From Amoebidium appalachense (Eukaryota; Ichthyosporea), in the NCBI GenBank assembly GCA_963693365.1, contig CAVNZM010000016.1, positions 5,394,001 to 5,458,000 on the forward strand: 64,000 bases of DNA. The letters run 5' to 3'. The position numbers and the translations under genes are program-made. This document shows positions 48,102-58,637 of this stretch, one piece after another; positions within the stretch are counted from its first letter, which is position 1, and each line of letters opens with the position of its first letter. Below the pieces are notes generated by a model, which did no database searches, had not been told where the DNA came from, and saw only the letters and a program-made list of their open reading frames with translations.

Positions 48102-48606
48102 CTTCAAGATAATGTTGCAGAGCTCCTTCCCCCTTTCCAAAAAAAAAAAAAAGAAAAAAAAAAAAAGCCCTAGGATTTCGAGGTGTATAGGTCATAAAAC
48201 ATTCCAAGCACGTTCCCTTGAGAAATCCTCAGCTGTGACTGTGGAAAGTGATCATCTTTTTCTGCACGGTGCCTCTTTATGTACTGACGTTTTTGCACGA
48301 CGTAGCAACTACAGTCGTTGGATATCATGGAACAGGGACTTCAAGGAGAGTTTTAATTTTCCGTGTGTTAACTCTGAATTTAGTGCAATGGAGGTATTAA
48401 CCACGCTGGCCGTAAAACATTGTGCTCGGTTTAAAGTCACACTGAAAGTTTGCCACTCCACTGTCACCTTGCTGTAACATCAGCTGACCTTAGTGCTAGC
48501 TTGCTGCTGTCAAACAAGAACATGACAGAAGAGCCCAAAGGGTTGGGCCCGGGGATAAGCGCTTTTGTACATATCACGATGCTAATTAGCTAGTTTTTGT
48601 TATTAT

Positions 48607-48900
48607 TTTTTACGTCGTGTGGACTGAATCATACATCCTACTAAACTTGAAGCGCCTGGCCTGGGTAGTATATGTAATACTATTAGAATACAAAGGCTTC
48701 CTACCGAAAAGAAGGCCATTGCAGTCCGTCGTCTTGTGTGAGTGATACACGTCCCAGTTGTGGTGCGCTGTCACAATACTACTGTAACATATATAGTAGG
48801 CTATGCCATTGCGAGGTAACGTGGTCACTGTATAACTGTTTCTGGTGCAGGCGAAATCACACAGCTGCCTGCAGTTCACGGTGCACGCTGTCAGGGCCGG
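48607..48900 (-). CDS. hypothetical Cys-containing ORF
   Basis: A minus-strand frame of about 95 codons has balanced composition, unlike its surroundings (NCRQLCDFACTRNSYTVTTL, WDVYHSHKTTDCNGLLFGRK), ending TAA near 48607. It has no convincing start or splice signals; the first Met is at 48879. It could be a chance ORF or a relic. No family recognised. Confidence 0.15.
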
Positions 48901-49259
48901 AGGCTCACTTGCGCTTCAAGTGCACGTCGTTACAGTCGGCGTCCACGAATAAGAGACTCCCTCCACGGGGGGTAACGCTAAAGTATCTTATTCTCAAATA
49001 TGAGAAAATGACGTCACTTTATATTATATTATGACGCCATATGATTGTCCCCCCAACTTTGGTAGCGCAGTCTTTTATTCGCGGACGCCGACTGTACCGT
49101 TGCACACATTTACATGTACATGCAGCTTACACACGCGTTGGCACAGCAAGAGGATCCAGTTGTATCATGATGTGAAACGAAAAGGAATGCACATGCGTAA
49201 TTGAGGAAATACATATTGACGTTCCCCTTAGTGCTTACCCCCTCTCCCGCCTCGGGGGG

Positions 49260-49452
49260 TACCGGGGGGAGGGGGGGGAAGGGGGGGGAAAGGGGGGGGG
49301 AGGGGAGGGGGGGGGGGGGGGGGGGGGGGCGGGGAGGAGGGTTGCACCTGCTCGCTGGGTTGATTGGTGGATCCTCCGTCCCCCCCCCCCCCCCCCCCCC
49401 CTCGCCCGGCCCCCCCTTTCTCTCGAAGGTAACCGCAGCCCGGGATGGGTGT

Positions 49453-49483
<31 letters not shown>

Positions 49484-49592
49484 TGCTCCTCCTCCTCCTC
49501 CTCCCCCTCCCCCTCCCTCCCCACCCCCCCCCACCCCCCTCCCACCCCCACGCCCCGGATGTGGAGGAACCAACCTGGGCCGGTCGGGTGGT

Positions 49593-49637
<45 letters not shown>

Positions 49638-49655
49638 CCTTCGCACGCAGCATAA
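49260..49655. repeat. G-run block followed by C-run block
   Basis: G-rich sequence (49260-49340) and then three C runs (about 49380-49402, 49456-49484, 49595-49635) could pair as an inverted structure. Long frames in all six directions here are homopolymer artefacts. No gene seen. Confidence 0.85.
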
Positions 49656-50485
49656 TCGTCCATAGATCCATTACTATTTCATGATGAAATATCATCATGG
49701 CAGCAGTATTGTGGTGCTCACCGTGCGCGCAGCCGGCCTCGTGTGTGTGTGTGTGGGGCCGGGGAGAATGTGTGTGTGTACACAATATTAATGTCATGTG
49801 GTATGGGTGAGACAGTGTATCTGCATGTACATGTGCAGGTGGGCATCACTGGTTTGCGCACCAAGCCGTGTACTTGTGGGAACTAGTTGTGTGTCCCGGG
49901 TACGAGTGACATACGTGTGAAAGTGTGCACTGCACGGTGCCTGTGCGTGTGTGTGCGCGCGCTGTCCCCCCCTCGGGGGGGTGCATGACCGTTAGGGCCT
50001 GTTTGGCAGCACCCCAATAATCGTATTCGTATTTAGGCCCTAAATACGATCTACCGTATTTACAAAATTTATCGTGGTATGCGTATTTAGGGCCTAAATA
50101 CGGTTGGTGCCTTCCAAACGCTGTCAGGCGTGACTGGTCACATAAAGGGTTTACACACTTTTTATTGCGTGGACATTGCCGGAGGCCCAGCCACATTCGA
50201 CGGCCTACTGCGTTTTCCAGCACAGCCAATCAAATGCAGCCAGTGACATATGTACATGCTAGGCAACAATGAGCGCCATCGTAGGATCTGACACCCCTAT
50301 TACATATTATGGGTAAGCAGATGCTAGCATCGGTAGCTCCGACACATAAAATGTCGATACATGGTTCACGAGATCTGATTGGCCCTATTCGCACCCATTG
50401 ATCATCCTTCGGTATTCCATGCATATAGACTGGCTGACTGGTGCAGCTGTAGTCGGTGCTACCCTCAATTCCCAAGCTCCTAGGG

Positions 50486-50690
50486 TGTGACGTAATATTT
50501 GGCACGAAATTTATTTGGCACGAGCCTGCAAAACGGTGAAATTGGGGCAGGATGTCGCCCAGGCACCGACAGGAGCTTGGGGATACCCCTGGATGTGCTC
50601 CGCTAGCGGGCTGGTGCCAAATAAATTCGTGCCACATTTTACGTCACCAGGTTCGTGCCAAATTATTTGGTGCCAAATTTATTTGGGGCA
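50486..50690. repeat. inverted-repeat (MITE-like) segment inside the Harbinger-like element
   Basis: The left arm ggtgtgacgtaatatttggc (then acgaaatttatttggcac) and a right arm (about 50617-50650) are inverted copies with small differences. A third fragment (gtgccaaattatttggtgcc) follows at about 50657. No coding sequence is evident; no clear target duplication. Confidence 0.5.
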
Positions 50691-51010
50691 TAAATGGGTC
50701 GGTTCGAACTATTATGGGTCGAATCAGCTCGAATCGTTCCTGACCCGTTTTCTGACCCGTTTTTGTGGCTCATCGTTGGTGGCGTCTGATTCGAGGAATA
50801 AACTCGAAAGGCGGGCTAAGCAAGACCACGTCAACCACGTGCAGGTGGTGGCGTACTTGAACGGGCAGTCACAGCCTGGACTGGCAGTTGACAGGTGTGA
50901 CACAGCGCTAGCATCCTTATCATATTGCAGTAGGCCCATATAAAAATAATAAAAACAGACAACACCCTTTAATGCTCGATCATAACTGACAGTACATATT
51001 TTGTGTGAGC

Positions 51011-51493
51011 ATGGGTTACAAACATGCTCGCGTCCGCATTGGACGTGGGCAAGGCCATTGGGCTTTGCTGAGGATTCTCGTTCATGTTATCCTCGCCTTT
51101 TGTCTTTTGGCTGCAGCGGGTTCAACAAACAACCCAGATGGGGTGAACAAAAAAGTCATTAAGGAAAACAAATCTTGGTCTAAAGATCATGCCAAGCTGG
51201 AACAGCCATTCGTTGCACGGTACATTGATTATTGCATAGCGGATCATGAGGACTCTGTCGAAGCTGGCACGTGCCCTCCCCAGCCCTTCCTCAGGGATTG
51301 GGTGTGGCATCAAACCCGTCATGGCGGCCGGATAGATGCATCTACAGCGGAGGGAGTCCATCAGGTGATCCTCCCCCCCCCCCCCCCCCCCCCTCCCCCC
51401 TCTCTCCCCACCACCCCCTGCCTCTTTTCCACTTTTTCTCTCCCCTCCCCTGTCTCTCTGTTCTGGGCCTTACAGGTGGTTCCTCCGTTTTAG
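51011..51493 (+). CDS. small ORF of the Harbinger-like element, unknown function
   Basis: From the ATG at 51011 the frame reads MGYKHARVRIGRGQGHWALL, then a hydrophobic stretch (RILVHVILAFCLLAAAG) like a signal anchor, then charged sequence ending DASTAEGVHQ. A GTGATCC donor at 51365 followed by a C run, and a TTACAG acceptor ending at 51475, define a 111-nt intron. Removing it gives a 123-residue protein ending VVPPF. Because the intron length is a multiple of three, the frame is also open without splicing. Alternatively, part of this is the first exon of the OTU gene downstream; no donor with the required phase 1 looked convincing. Homology unknown. Confidence 0.45.
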   Translation: MGYKHARVRIGRGQGHWALLRILVHVILAFCLLAAAGSTNNPDGVNKKVIKENKSWSKDHAKLEQPFVARYIDYCIADHEDSVEAGTCPPQPFLRDWVWHQTRHGGRIDASTAEGVHQVILPPPPPPPPPSLPTTPCLFSTFSLPSPVSLFWALQVVPPF

Positions 51494-51956
51494 AAGTTGT
51501 TTTTTATGTAATACGTTAGGTGTGTCCTTTTGCATCTTGTGGATACCAATGCCTTCACCGCTCAGGCCTTCCCTTGCACTTAATCTTATGGACCTTTGTG
51601 CCTGTCCCATGATCTGTTTGGCATGATGTGTGTGCCTGTGTGTGTATGTTAAAGACAGGGGAGGGGGGGAAGGGGGAGAGGTCAGGGTAGGGAGAAAGGG
51701 AGGGAAGGATGGGTGGGTGGGAGGGTTGGAGGGAAGGAGGGAGGGGGAGAAAGGGTAGAGGGAGGGATGGCGGAAAAGACAGAAAGAGAGGGGCAAAGAG
51801 AGGAGGGCAGTCGGTAAAGAGGAAGGGCGGGAGGGTGGGACGGAGAGGGAGAAGGGGGAAGTGGAGAATTAGGCAGGGGAGGGGGCCGAGAGCAAGAGGG
51901 GGGGTGGGGAGGGTGTGGGCGGTGTGTGTGTGTGTACGTGTGTGTGTATGTATGTT

Positions 51957-51987
<31 letters not shown>

Positions 51988-52082
51988 GTTGGATGGGGGA
52001 TTCGGTTGGGAGTGGGTTCTTTATAGAACTGGCAACCATTGACCAGCTATTCTTTCACCCTGTCTTTGTCTTCACTCTGCAG

Positions 52083-52515
52083 CTTATGGCAATAATGGCA
52101 AATGTTCCTTGGCTGAGTGTGGTATGGAGGTTGGGTCTTTCGACAGTGATGGCTCTGACGATGACGATGAGGGGTCAAGTGACGAGAGCCCCGGTCCATT
52201 CAACGTGTCAACATGTGTGCGCCTAGCAGGCCGCAAGCTTAACGCCCGGCGTGCGATGCGCAAGCTGATTGGGTCTGTGCACAGCTCCGAGGGGTTTGCT
52301 TTAGCAGCACAGGACCCGGATCATCTGCTCTTCACTCTAGTGTTCTTTGACGAGGCCGTGGCAGCAGACATACAGCTTGCCAGGTGCTTCCTGCCGAACC
52401 CCCCCCCCCCCCCCCCCCCCTTCCCCTCCAACGCCCCCCCCGCTCCTCCCTCTCGCCTCTCCCCCCCTTTCCCTGCAGGGCCTCCCTCCCCTTTCCCCCA
52501 CCCCCCTTTCCCCCC

Positions 52516-52550
<35 letters not shown>

Positions 52551-55500
52551 CCCCCTTTTCTGCATCCCCCTCCCCCTCTCCTCCTTCCCACAATTCTTCC
52601 GCCCAACTGCTCCACCTCCTTACTTCCTTGCACGTATCAATCCATCTCTCCTTCCAACCCAAGTGACACCAGTTTTTTGTCAGACAACCTGCCTCCCCAG
52701 GCCCACTTATTATGCCTGTCCTGTTCCCCTCCCCCCCCCCCCTCCTCCCTCAGGAGGGCCTCTGCCCATTCGTCCCTCCTTTTCAAGTCCTCCATTACCT
52801 CTTACCTCCCCTAATTCTCATTATTCTCTAATAGTATACCTATATCTTCCATCCTACCTTTTTGGAAGCTCCCTGCTTCTCTTCCACCTATTTGAAAGCA
52901 TCTGCATCTACCCCCCCCCCCCCCCCCCCCCGTTCATAGCCCCTCCTTCATCAGTACTCCCTTACATCTGCCCGGCCCCCTTCAGAGTGCCCCACCCCCT
53001 CCCCCCCCCCCACACACACACCCCTCCCCTTTCACACACATGCACACACGAACGCACCCATGCATGCACGCATGCACCCTCCCTCGCAGCCACGAGCGCA
53101 CACACTCTTATTCACTTATAGAATTGTTAATAATCTAATGCCCCCCCCCCCCCCCCCCCAACCCCAACCCACCCACACACGCACACACACACACACGCCA
53201 AGGTTTCCCTTGTTCTGCTCCTCGGCCTTTCCGCCTTCCCCATAATCTGTCTTTCTCTCTCTTTCCCTCCCCCCCCCCCCCCCCCCCCCCCCAATCCCAC
53301 CCCACCCCACCAGCACTGCCCTACCACCCTCCCACTTCTTGTCTTTGCTTATTCTTCCTTGTGATGTGCAACACAGGGACATATCCGGGCCACCTGAGGT
53401 CCAGCAACAACGCCTTCTTCAAATTCTGGGTGCCTGGAGAATGGAGCTTATGGAAACACCCGCTGACGGCAACTGTTTGTTTCATTCGGTGTGGCATTAT
53501 ATCAATCAGTATCTACAAAGTGGTCATGTAGCTACCCGTGAACACCTCAACACATTGGGGTTTACAGCTAATATGGAGCCTATAGAGGCGATTGGACGGC
53601 TACGCGAACTAATGGTAAACGAATGGCGGCGAAATCTAGCAGAATACCAAGGATTCCTTTCAAGGGTGACCCTCGCATACGTAGCTGATGATTTCCGCTG
53701 TCCTCGGCGCGCCCATTTTGCTTCTGCAGCCGGTGACGCGATGGTGCTGGGCTTAGCCAACGCACTCCGCATACCAATAACCATTTTTAGCACGATTGCC
53801 AATCACGGTGTAGTTGCGGTCACTCCACCCACCGTCATCGAACCCAACATTGCCATACCCGTATCACTTAACGGTGCAGCAGATCATTACTCAGTGGTAA
53901 TACCTCGCTTGTCGCATGCGAACAAAATCTCGGACAACAACCAAGCACAGACATCACACTCAGTTGACACGGAAAACTCGACGGAGTTGGCGTCTAACGC
54001 TAACACAACTGACACGTTCGGTGGGTTGCCCGCCAAGGGCTGCAGCTGTAATAGAAACAGTAAGGATAGAACACGTTTTTTTTGTGGTTTTAAGAACGGC
54101 GGGGGGAAAGTGCAGGCATACGATGGGCATGAGCGTTGCATATGCGCAAAGAACAAGCGGGCATGCACCCAGGCATGCAGGTGTGAGAATTGTGGCAACA
54201 GGTGAGCCGTATGATATGCATTTGCTACTTTTCTTCTTTTGCATCCTCTATTTGCCCACACTTGGTACTTTATAATCGAAACCTTAACTTGGCCAAATCC
54301 AGGTATTTCTGCTTGTCCCTCTCTTTATCCCCCCCCCCCCCCCCCCCCCCCCCCCTTTCCCCAAGACGGGTGACCTACTCATGTTCAAGTGAAACAGTAT
54401 CTGAGTTGGGTTTCGTTAACGAGGGGAATAGGTCGAAACTCGGGTACTGTGGATGACGTGGGCCCCCCCTGAGGATGGGCTCTGCTTATTATGCATACTC
54501 TTTATGTATGGCTTGCATTCTGCATCGTGTTATCCGTTTGTTCTTGTGTACTTCGTACTTTTTGACGCATTCAAAACCCCCCTTCCCCTCCCCCCCCCCC
54601 CCCCCCCCCCCCCCCCCGAGGGGAAAGAAAAGCCCCCTCTCCCAATCCCCTCCCCCTCCTGTATCCGTCGTTTCATGATGTCTAACCCCTCCCCCTCCCC
54701 CCACCTTCCCCACTGCTCACCACCTGCACACCCGCACACCATACACAAACTTAAACACACACACGCATGCACGTGTGCACGCACACACACAGCCCCTCCC
54801 CCCCCCCCCCCCCCCCCCCCCACCCACACACACACACAATGCATCCGCGCATCATGGTCCATGCATACACGTGTGTGGATAGATGCACAGGTGCACGAAT
54901 CCACGCACGCACGCACCCACAGAGCACGTGTGCGCACGCACACACAAACACACATGTGTACACGTGCGCGCGCATTCACACGCACACACAAACGCACATA
55001 CAAATGCAGTCATGGACAGCGGCCAGAGCCAAACCGTCCAGGTCGCCCGTCTACCATGCAGCTGCATTTATCCGGCGAAGGGGGGAACCTTTCCCTGAGA
55101 AGTGGTGATGGGTCCAACACCACCCATACGGCCAACACAACAGCCACCAGGGGCAAGGCCACTGCCACGGTTCCAACGCAAAGGCGGCGCGCACGATTCA
55201 CACAAACACGAACCACAGATCAGAATGGTTTGGAGTATTATGTGTCTGTGGGCGAGGAGGTACGTTCGGGTAGATGGTCGGATGCGGAGACCGCGTTGAT
55301 TGAAAGTATTGTTATTTCGCTTGCGGAACAAAAGTTGCCGGCAACAGAGGAGGACATATTTGCACATTACCATGCAGCATTGGAGGGCAACGAGGAGGGT
55401 GTGGGGCTGGATGCCATCCTTTCCAAAACGTTGAAGCAAATCAAGTCAAAAATAGAACACATTGAGAAGGAAAGACGTTTGCGTAGTCAGGTGGCCGCCG

Positions 55501-55997
55501 AGGTGAGGGAGGAAATCGCAAGGGCTAAGGAAGCCGCTGCTAGGACAGTTACGGAGAAAGCAAGCGAGAGAGCACGAAACACGAAACGTGGGCTGAAGTC
55601 ACAGAGTAATTCACAGACTGCCCCGTCAAAGAAGGCCAAGCCCAGCGGCCTTTCACGTGCAAGCACCAACACAGGTGTTGCCCCTCAGGAGCATGATCCC
55701 ACCAGTTCGTCAACCGATTCGGCGGATGAATTCCAAAGCACCCAACAGTCTGGGGTGATTCCCCCTAGCCAGCACCCGCACCATCCGCAAGCGTTCCACC
55801 CCAGTTATTATCACACATACCCGAGCACGATAGCCAGTGCACAATGTAGCGTCTGTCAACTGACTTTAGCAATCCCTCCCCATCTGTGTCATACTTACAT
55901 GCAATGCTGTAGGTGCAAGGCCATGTTGTATGCTCTGGTCACCGCTTTTGGCATCCGCCTGCTCAGTTTTAGTGTCACGGATAATAGGTGGAAGTGA
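52083..55997 (+). CDS. OTU cysteine protease + CXC + SANT-like + zinc-ribbon protein of the transposon
   Basis: Exons 52083-52383, 53377-54201 and 55010-55997 join in phase (2 and 2), giving 704 residues; the 5' start is unresolved. Exon A is acidic (GSFDSDGSDDDDEGSSDES). Exon B has the OTU catalytic block TPADGNCLFHSVWHYI (Asp and Cys) and a distal ADHYSVVIP (His). It then carries a CXC/tesmin-type cluster, KGCSCNRNS ... RCICAKNKRACTQACRCENC, with the C-x-C-x6-C-x3-C-x-C-x2-C spacing. Exon C has RSGRWSDAETALIESIVISL, SANT/Myb-like, then a basic helix and a CxxC...CxxC finger (CSVCQLTL..CCRCKAML). If the GTGAGC donor at 54202 is not used, exon B ends at TGA 54203-54205 and the SANT part is a separate ORF from the ATG at 55056. 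Known: Harbinger elements use a Myb/SANT protein to bind their ends. The OTU part is unusual. Confidence 0.7.
54366..54578 (+). repeat. dispersed repeat, subfamily A, inverted copy
   Basis: The reverse complement is identical to 38092-38302 over about 210 bp. It lies inside the third intron of the OTU gene (54202-55009), with C runs on both sides. In this orientation it contains tatctgagttgg (A-box-like) and, 19 nt later, aggtcgaaactc (B-box-like), suggesting a tRNA-derived SINE head (inference). Confidence 0.85.
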
Positions 55998-56538
55998 GCC
56001 AATCCCTCCACGTAGTTTTTTATTTTTCTAATTGTTATTGTGGCTGCCAGCTGCTTTGGGGTCAGGTGGCAAACGTAGGGCATGTCTAGTAGGTTCGATT
56101 AGTATGGGATTTGGCATCATGATGCCAAGACTTAGTCAATACAGTAACTTAAGAATCAGTTTGTTAGGTGTTAGTTGTAACATTTAACTTCCAGTAATGT
56201 TCAGCATGTCATAGTGGTAGTTTATGATTGTAATGTTACTTACAGTTTAACTACATGTAATGTCATGGTGTATGTAGAGTATGCTGTCACATTCAATGCA
56301 CACACACACGGCACACACACACGAACATGCACACACGCAACCACATACACGTCAAGCACACACTACGTATACATCCATGCATGCGACATTCGCCTTTTTA
56401 ATACCTATGATATCATTACGTAGTCAAAATACCATAATAATAATGTGTAGAAGTGATTGCAGGTCACTTTCACATGCTGCAGCTGTTTTATTAATAATGA
56501 CACCGTAAATTAATGGCAAGCACACTGCAGACTCGGAT

Positions 56539-56539
<1 letters not shown>

Positions 56540-56581
<42 letters not shown>

Positions 56582-56693
56582 AAAACCCCCCCCCCCCCCC
56601 CCCCCCGTTCCCCCCTCGAAATTTTCGGGGGCGGGGGCGGGGCGGGGCGGGGCGGGGTGGGGGCGGGGCGGGGCGGGGCGGGGCGGGGCGGGG

Positions 56694-56753
<60 letters not shown>
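56540..56753. repeat. C run - A run - C run - (GGCGGG)n - G run
   Basis: C runs (about 56540-56570 and 56586-56606) flank an A run. Then about eleven ggcgg/GC-box units lead into a G run of about 57 nt (to 56753). The C and G arms are complementary and could fold into a hairpin, and the G arm could form G-quadruplexes. It lies in the non-coding right part of the Harbinger-like element. The rest of 56000-57370 shows no gene I can support. Confidence 0.9.
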
Positions 56754-56754
<1 letters not shown>

Positions 56755-57376
56755 GAGCTTGGGAAACGAGGGTGCAACCCTGTAGTCAGTATTACAGCGA
56801 ACGGCAAAAACGAGTCATCGACAGTGAGTCTTGCTCTGTTTAACAATAGGTTAGAATGTCTGTTATTGAAGGGATACTGCCAGTTATTGCGGTGGCTAGC
56901 CTTGCCAGAGACCTCGTTTTACGTCACCAACGTTCGTCCCTGGCATTCCCCACATATCTGAACACATAATGAATATTAAAATTTGTCCTTATGCAGTACT
57001 CGTCGTGCCTGCATGTCACCAATTTTGTACATGTATGAACCTTTGGTTGTTTTTATTAATGCATATATCGGAGTCCAGCATTGTTTCAATGATTATTATG
57101 GCATATATATACAGTCTGAGCTTGTTATCATGCACCGTGTAGGGTTCCTCGTTTTCTGTCTTACCTGTGCAGCCCAAATTCATGTGCAAATTTTAACTGA
57201 GCATGTACACAAAATGACGTGTATGACACCGACCTTCTTTTTAACATTGAATGGTTCACGTGCATGCGCCGGCATGCGTACTGTAGTAAAAATGTGCCCG
57301 CCGCGGCTTACGCTGTACCATTGGCTAGCTGATAGCCAATAAATGATGCGAAATGCTCTGATTGGCTAATTTCCTA

Positions 57377-57426
57377 TATCGTATTTACGAAAATCACCTC
57401 CGGAGGTGATTTTCGTAAATACGATA
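57377..57426. repeat. perfect 50-bp palindrome in the right subterminal region
   Basis: The arms tatcgtatttacgaaaatca / tgattttcgtaaatacgata meet at cctccggagg; the whole 50 bp is its own reverse complement. The arm contains cgtattta, the core of the other subterminal repeats, so it probably arose from, or serves as, a transposase-binding site (inference). Confidence 0.9.
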
Positions 57427-57639
57427 AAAAAGCGATCCCTATCGTATTTACATAAAATAAAAGCCCGCGGCGTGTTTGGCATGCCACGGGATCGTATACG
57501 TATTTAGGCCCTAAATACGAATACGATAAAAAACCGTATTTAGCGCGCTACCAAACAGGCCCTTAAGGTGTTTAGCTTGAGTTTCAGGCCGTGGGGTATC
57601 AACGTTTCATTCACGTTGGGAATGTATGATAATACTTGC

Positions 57640-57645
57640 ATACTT

Positions 57646-57701
<56 letters not shown>

Positions 57702-58284
57702 GGATGGGTACCAACCTACTCAGGGGGATAGTCCTCCCCCCTCCCCCCCCCCCCCCCCCCCCTCCTCCTTCCCCCCCTTCCAATTCGATTGAAAACAATC
57801 TGCCACTATGATAGCACCCCTATTTGTGTGCACATTGTCAGGTACAATTTCTTTGCCACGGACGAAAGCTTTCTTGCCAAAAAATACGCACATGATTAAA
57901 CGACTTCTGGTGTGCACATTTTTTCCCGCTACATATTTTTTTGTACTTATATCGCATTTGCCAGTAGCATTCTATGGCCAAACCCCGACAAAAATTAATG
58001 GACTGTTCTGCCAAGTTGGGAGCAATCGAGCACGGAGCAATATGATTGGTGGAAAATCGGCTGAAGAGCATTACATCGGCGTGCTTGTACTTTATTACAA
58101 GTTAAAAAAACCTTCCCCGCTCTTTCGCTTACCCATTTTTGAATCCCCTTTCGCTATTCCCCCCCCCCCCCCCCCCCCCCCCCCCCTTGGTTTTTATACA
58201 CCATATTTCTGGGCCTTCACCCTCAGGCTGTTTCCTCCCCCCCCCCCCCCCCCCCCCCCCCCCTCTCTCCCCCCCCCCCCCCCC
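57640..58284. other. spacer between transposons, homopolymer-rich
   Basis: A G run (57647-57700), C runs (about 57736-57762, 58160-58186, 58238-58262, 58270-58284) and an AT-balanced stretch (57790-58130) without a convincing gene. The copia element is inserted at the end of the last C run. Confidence 0.7.
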
Positions 58285-58589
58285 TGTCGAACAGGATAGC
58301 CATCCGGTATGCCCTGCGTTAGCGTAGCACTAGTGATCGGGAATATTCGAGATATTCGGGATAAACTGGTGGATAGGTTCACGATAGATCAGGATAGATC
58401 TAGAAGAGTCTAGAAGATTCTATTGGAGTGTTTTGATTGGTAGCGACTAGATCCATAGCGGCGGGTAGACCAATCGGGAATAGTATGTAACATTCCAGTG
58501 AGCCAGACCACAAGTATATAAAGGTCCCGGCGGGCCAGTCAATGCAAGTCAGCAAATAATGAAGTCTCACAGAGAAACCTCTAAGTTAC
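58285..58589 (+). repeat. 5' LTR of copia element
   Basis: 305 bp; starts TGTCGAACAGG and ends CTAAGTTAC. It contains a TATATAAA box at 58515-58522, about 75 nt before the end, marking U3/R. The sequence after it (ggttacggaccc) should hold the primer-binding site, but I do not recognise the usual initiator-Met tRNA complement. Confidence 0.95.
58515..58522 (+). promoter_or_regulatory. TATA box in the 5' LTR
   Basis: TATATAAA followed by GG, within the LTR and duplicated in the 3' LTR at 63145-63152. Its position is appropriate for RNA polymerase II initiation of the genomic transcript. Confidence 0.75.
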
Positions 58590-58637
58590 GGTTACGGACC
58601 CAGTACAACGCTACGATCAAGCGACTGTTGAGACAAG

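Larger units (their letters stand above)
49995..57562 (+). mobile_element. PIF/Harbinger-like DNA transposon carrying an OTU-CXC-SANT protein (7568 bp)
   Basis: The left end GGGCCTGTTTGGCAGCAC and the right end (reverse complement GGGCCTGTTTGGTAGCGC) are inverted repeats with two mismatches in 18 bases. They are flanked by TTA on both sides (49992-49994 and 57563-57565). A TTA duplication and GGGCCTGTTTGG ends are hallmarks of PIF/Harbinger elements. Both subterminal regions carry repeated palindromes of the form cgtatttagg(g/c)cctaaatacg (about 50027, 50081 and 57500). Inside are a small ORF and a spliced OTU/CXC/SANT-like gene, both on the plus strand. No DDE nuclease was found, so the element is probably mobilised in trans or uses an unrecognised transposase. 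It has collected nested repeats, including a dispersed-repeat copy at 54366-54578. Confidence 0.75.

Noticed and set aside
49110-49797. Gly-rich and Pro-rich frames of 140-190 aa
   Set aside because: They come from G and C runs; no supported exon.
54453-55055. 514-aa ORF start upstream of the SANT region
   Set aside because: Its first 200 codons cover a dispersed repeat, C runs and CA repeats; the protein-like part starts near 55010.
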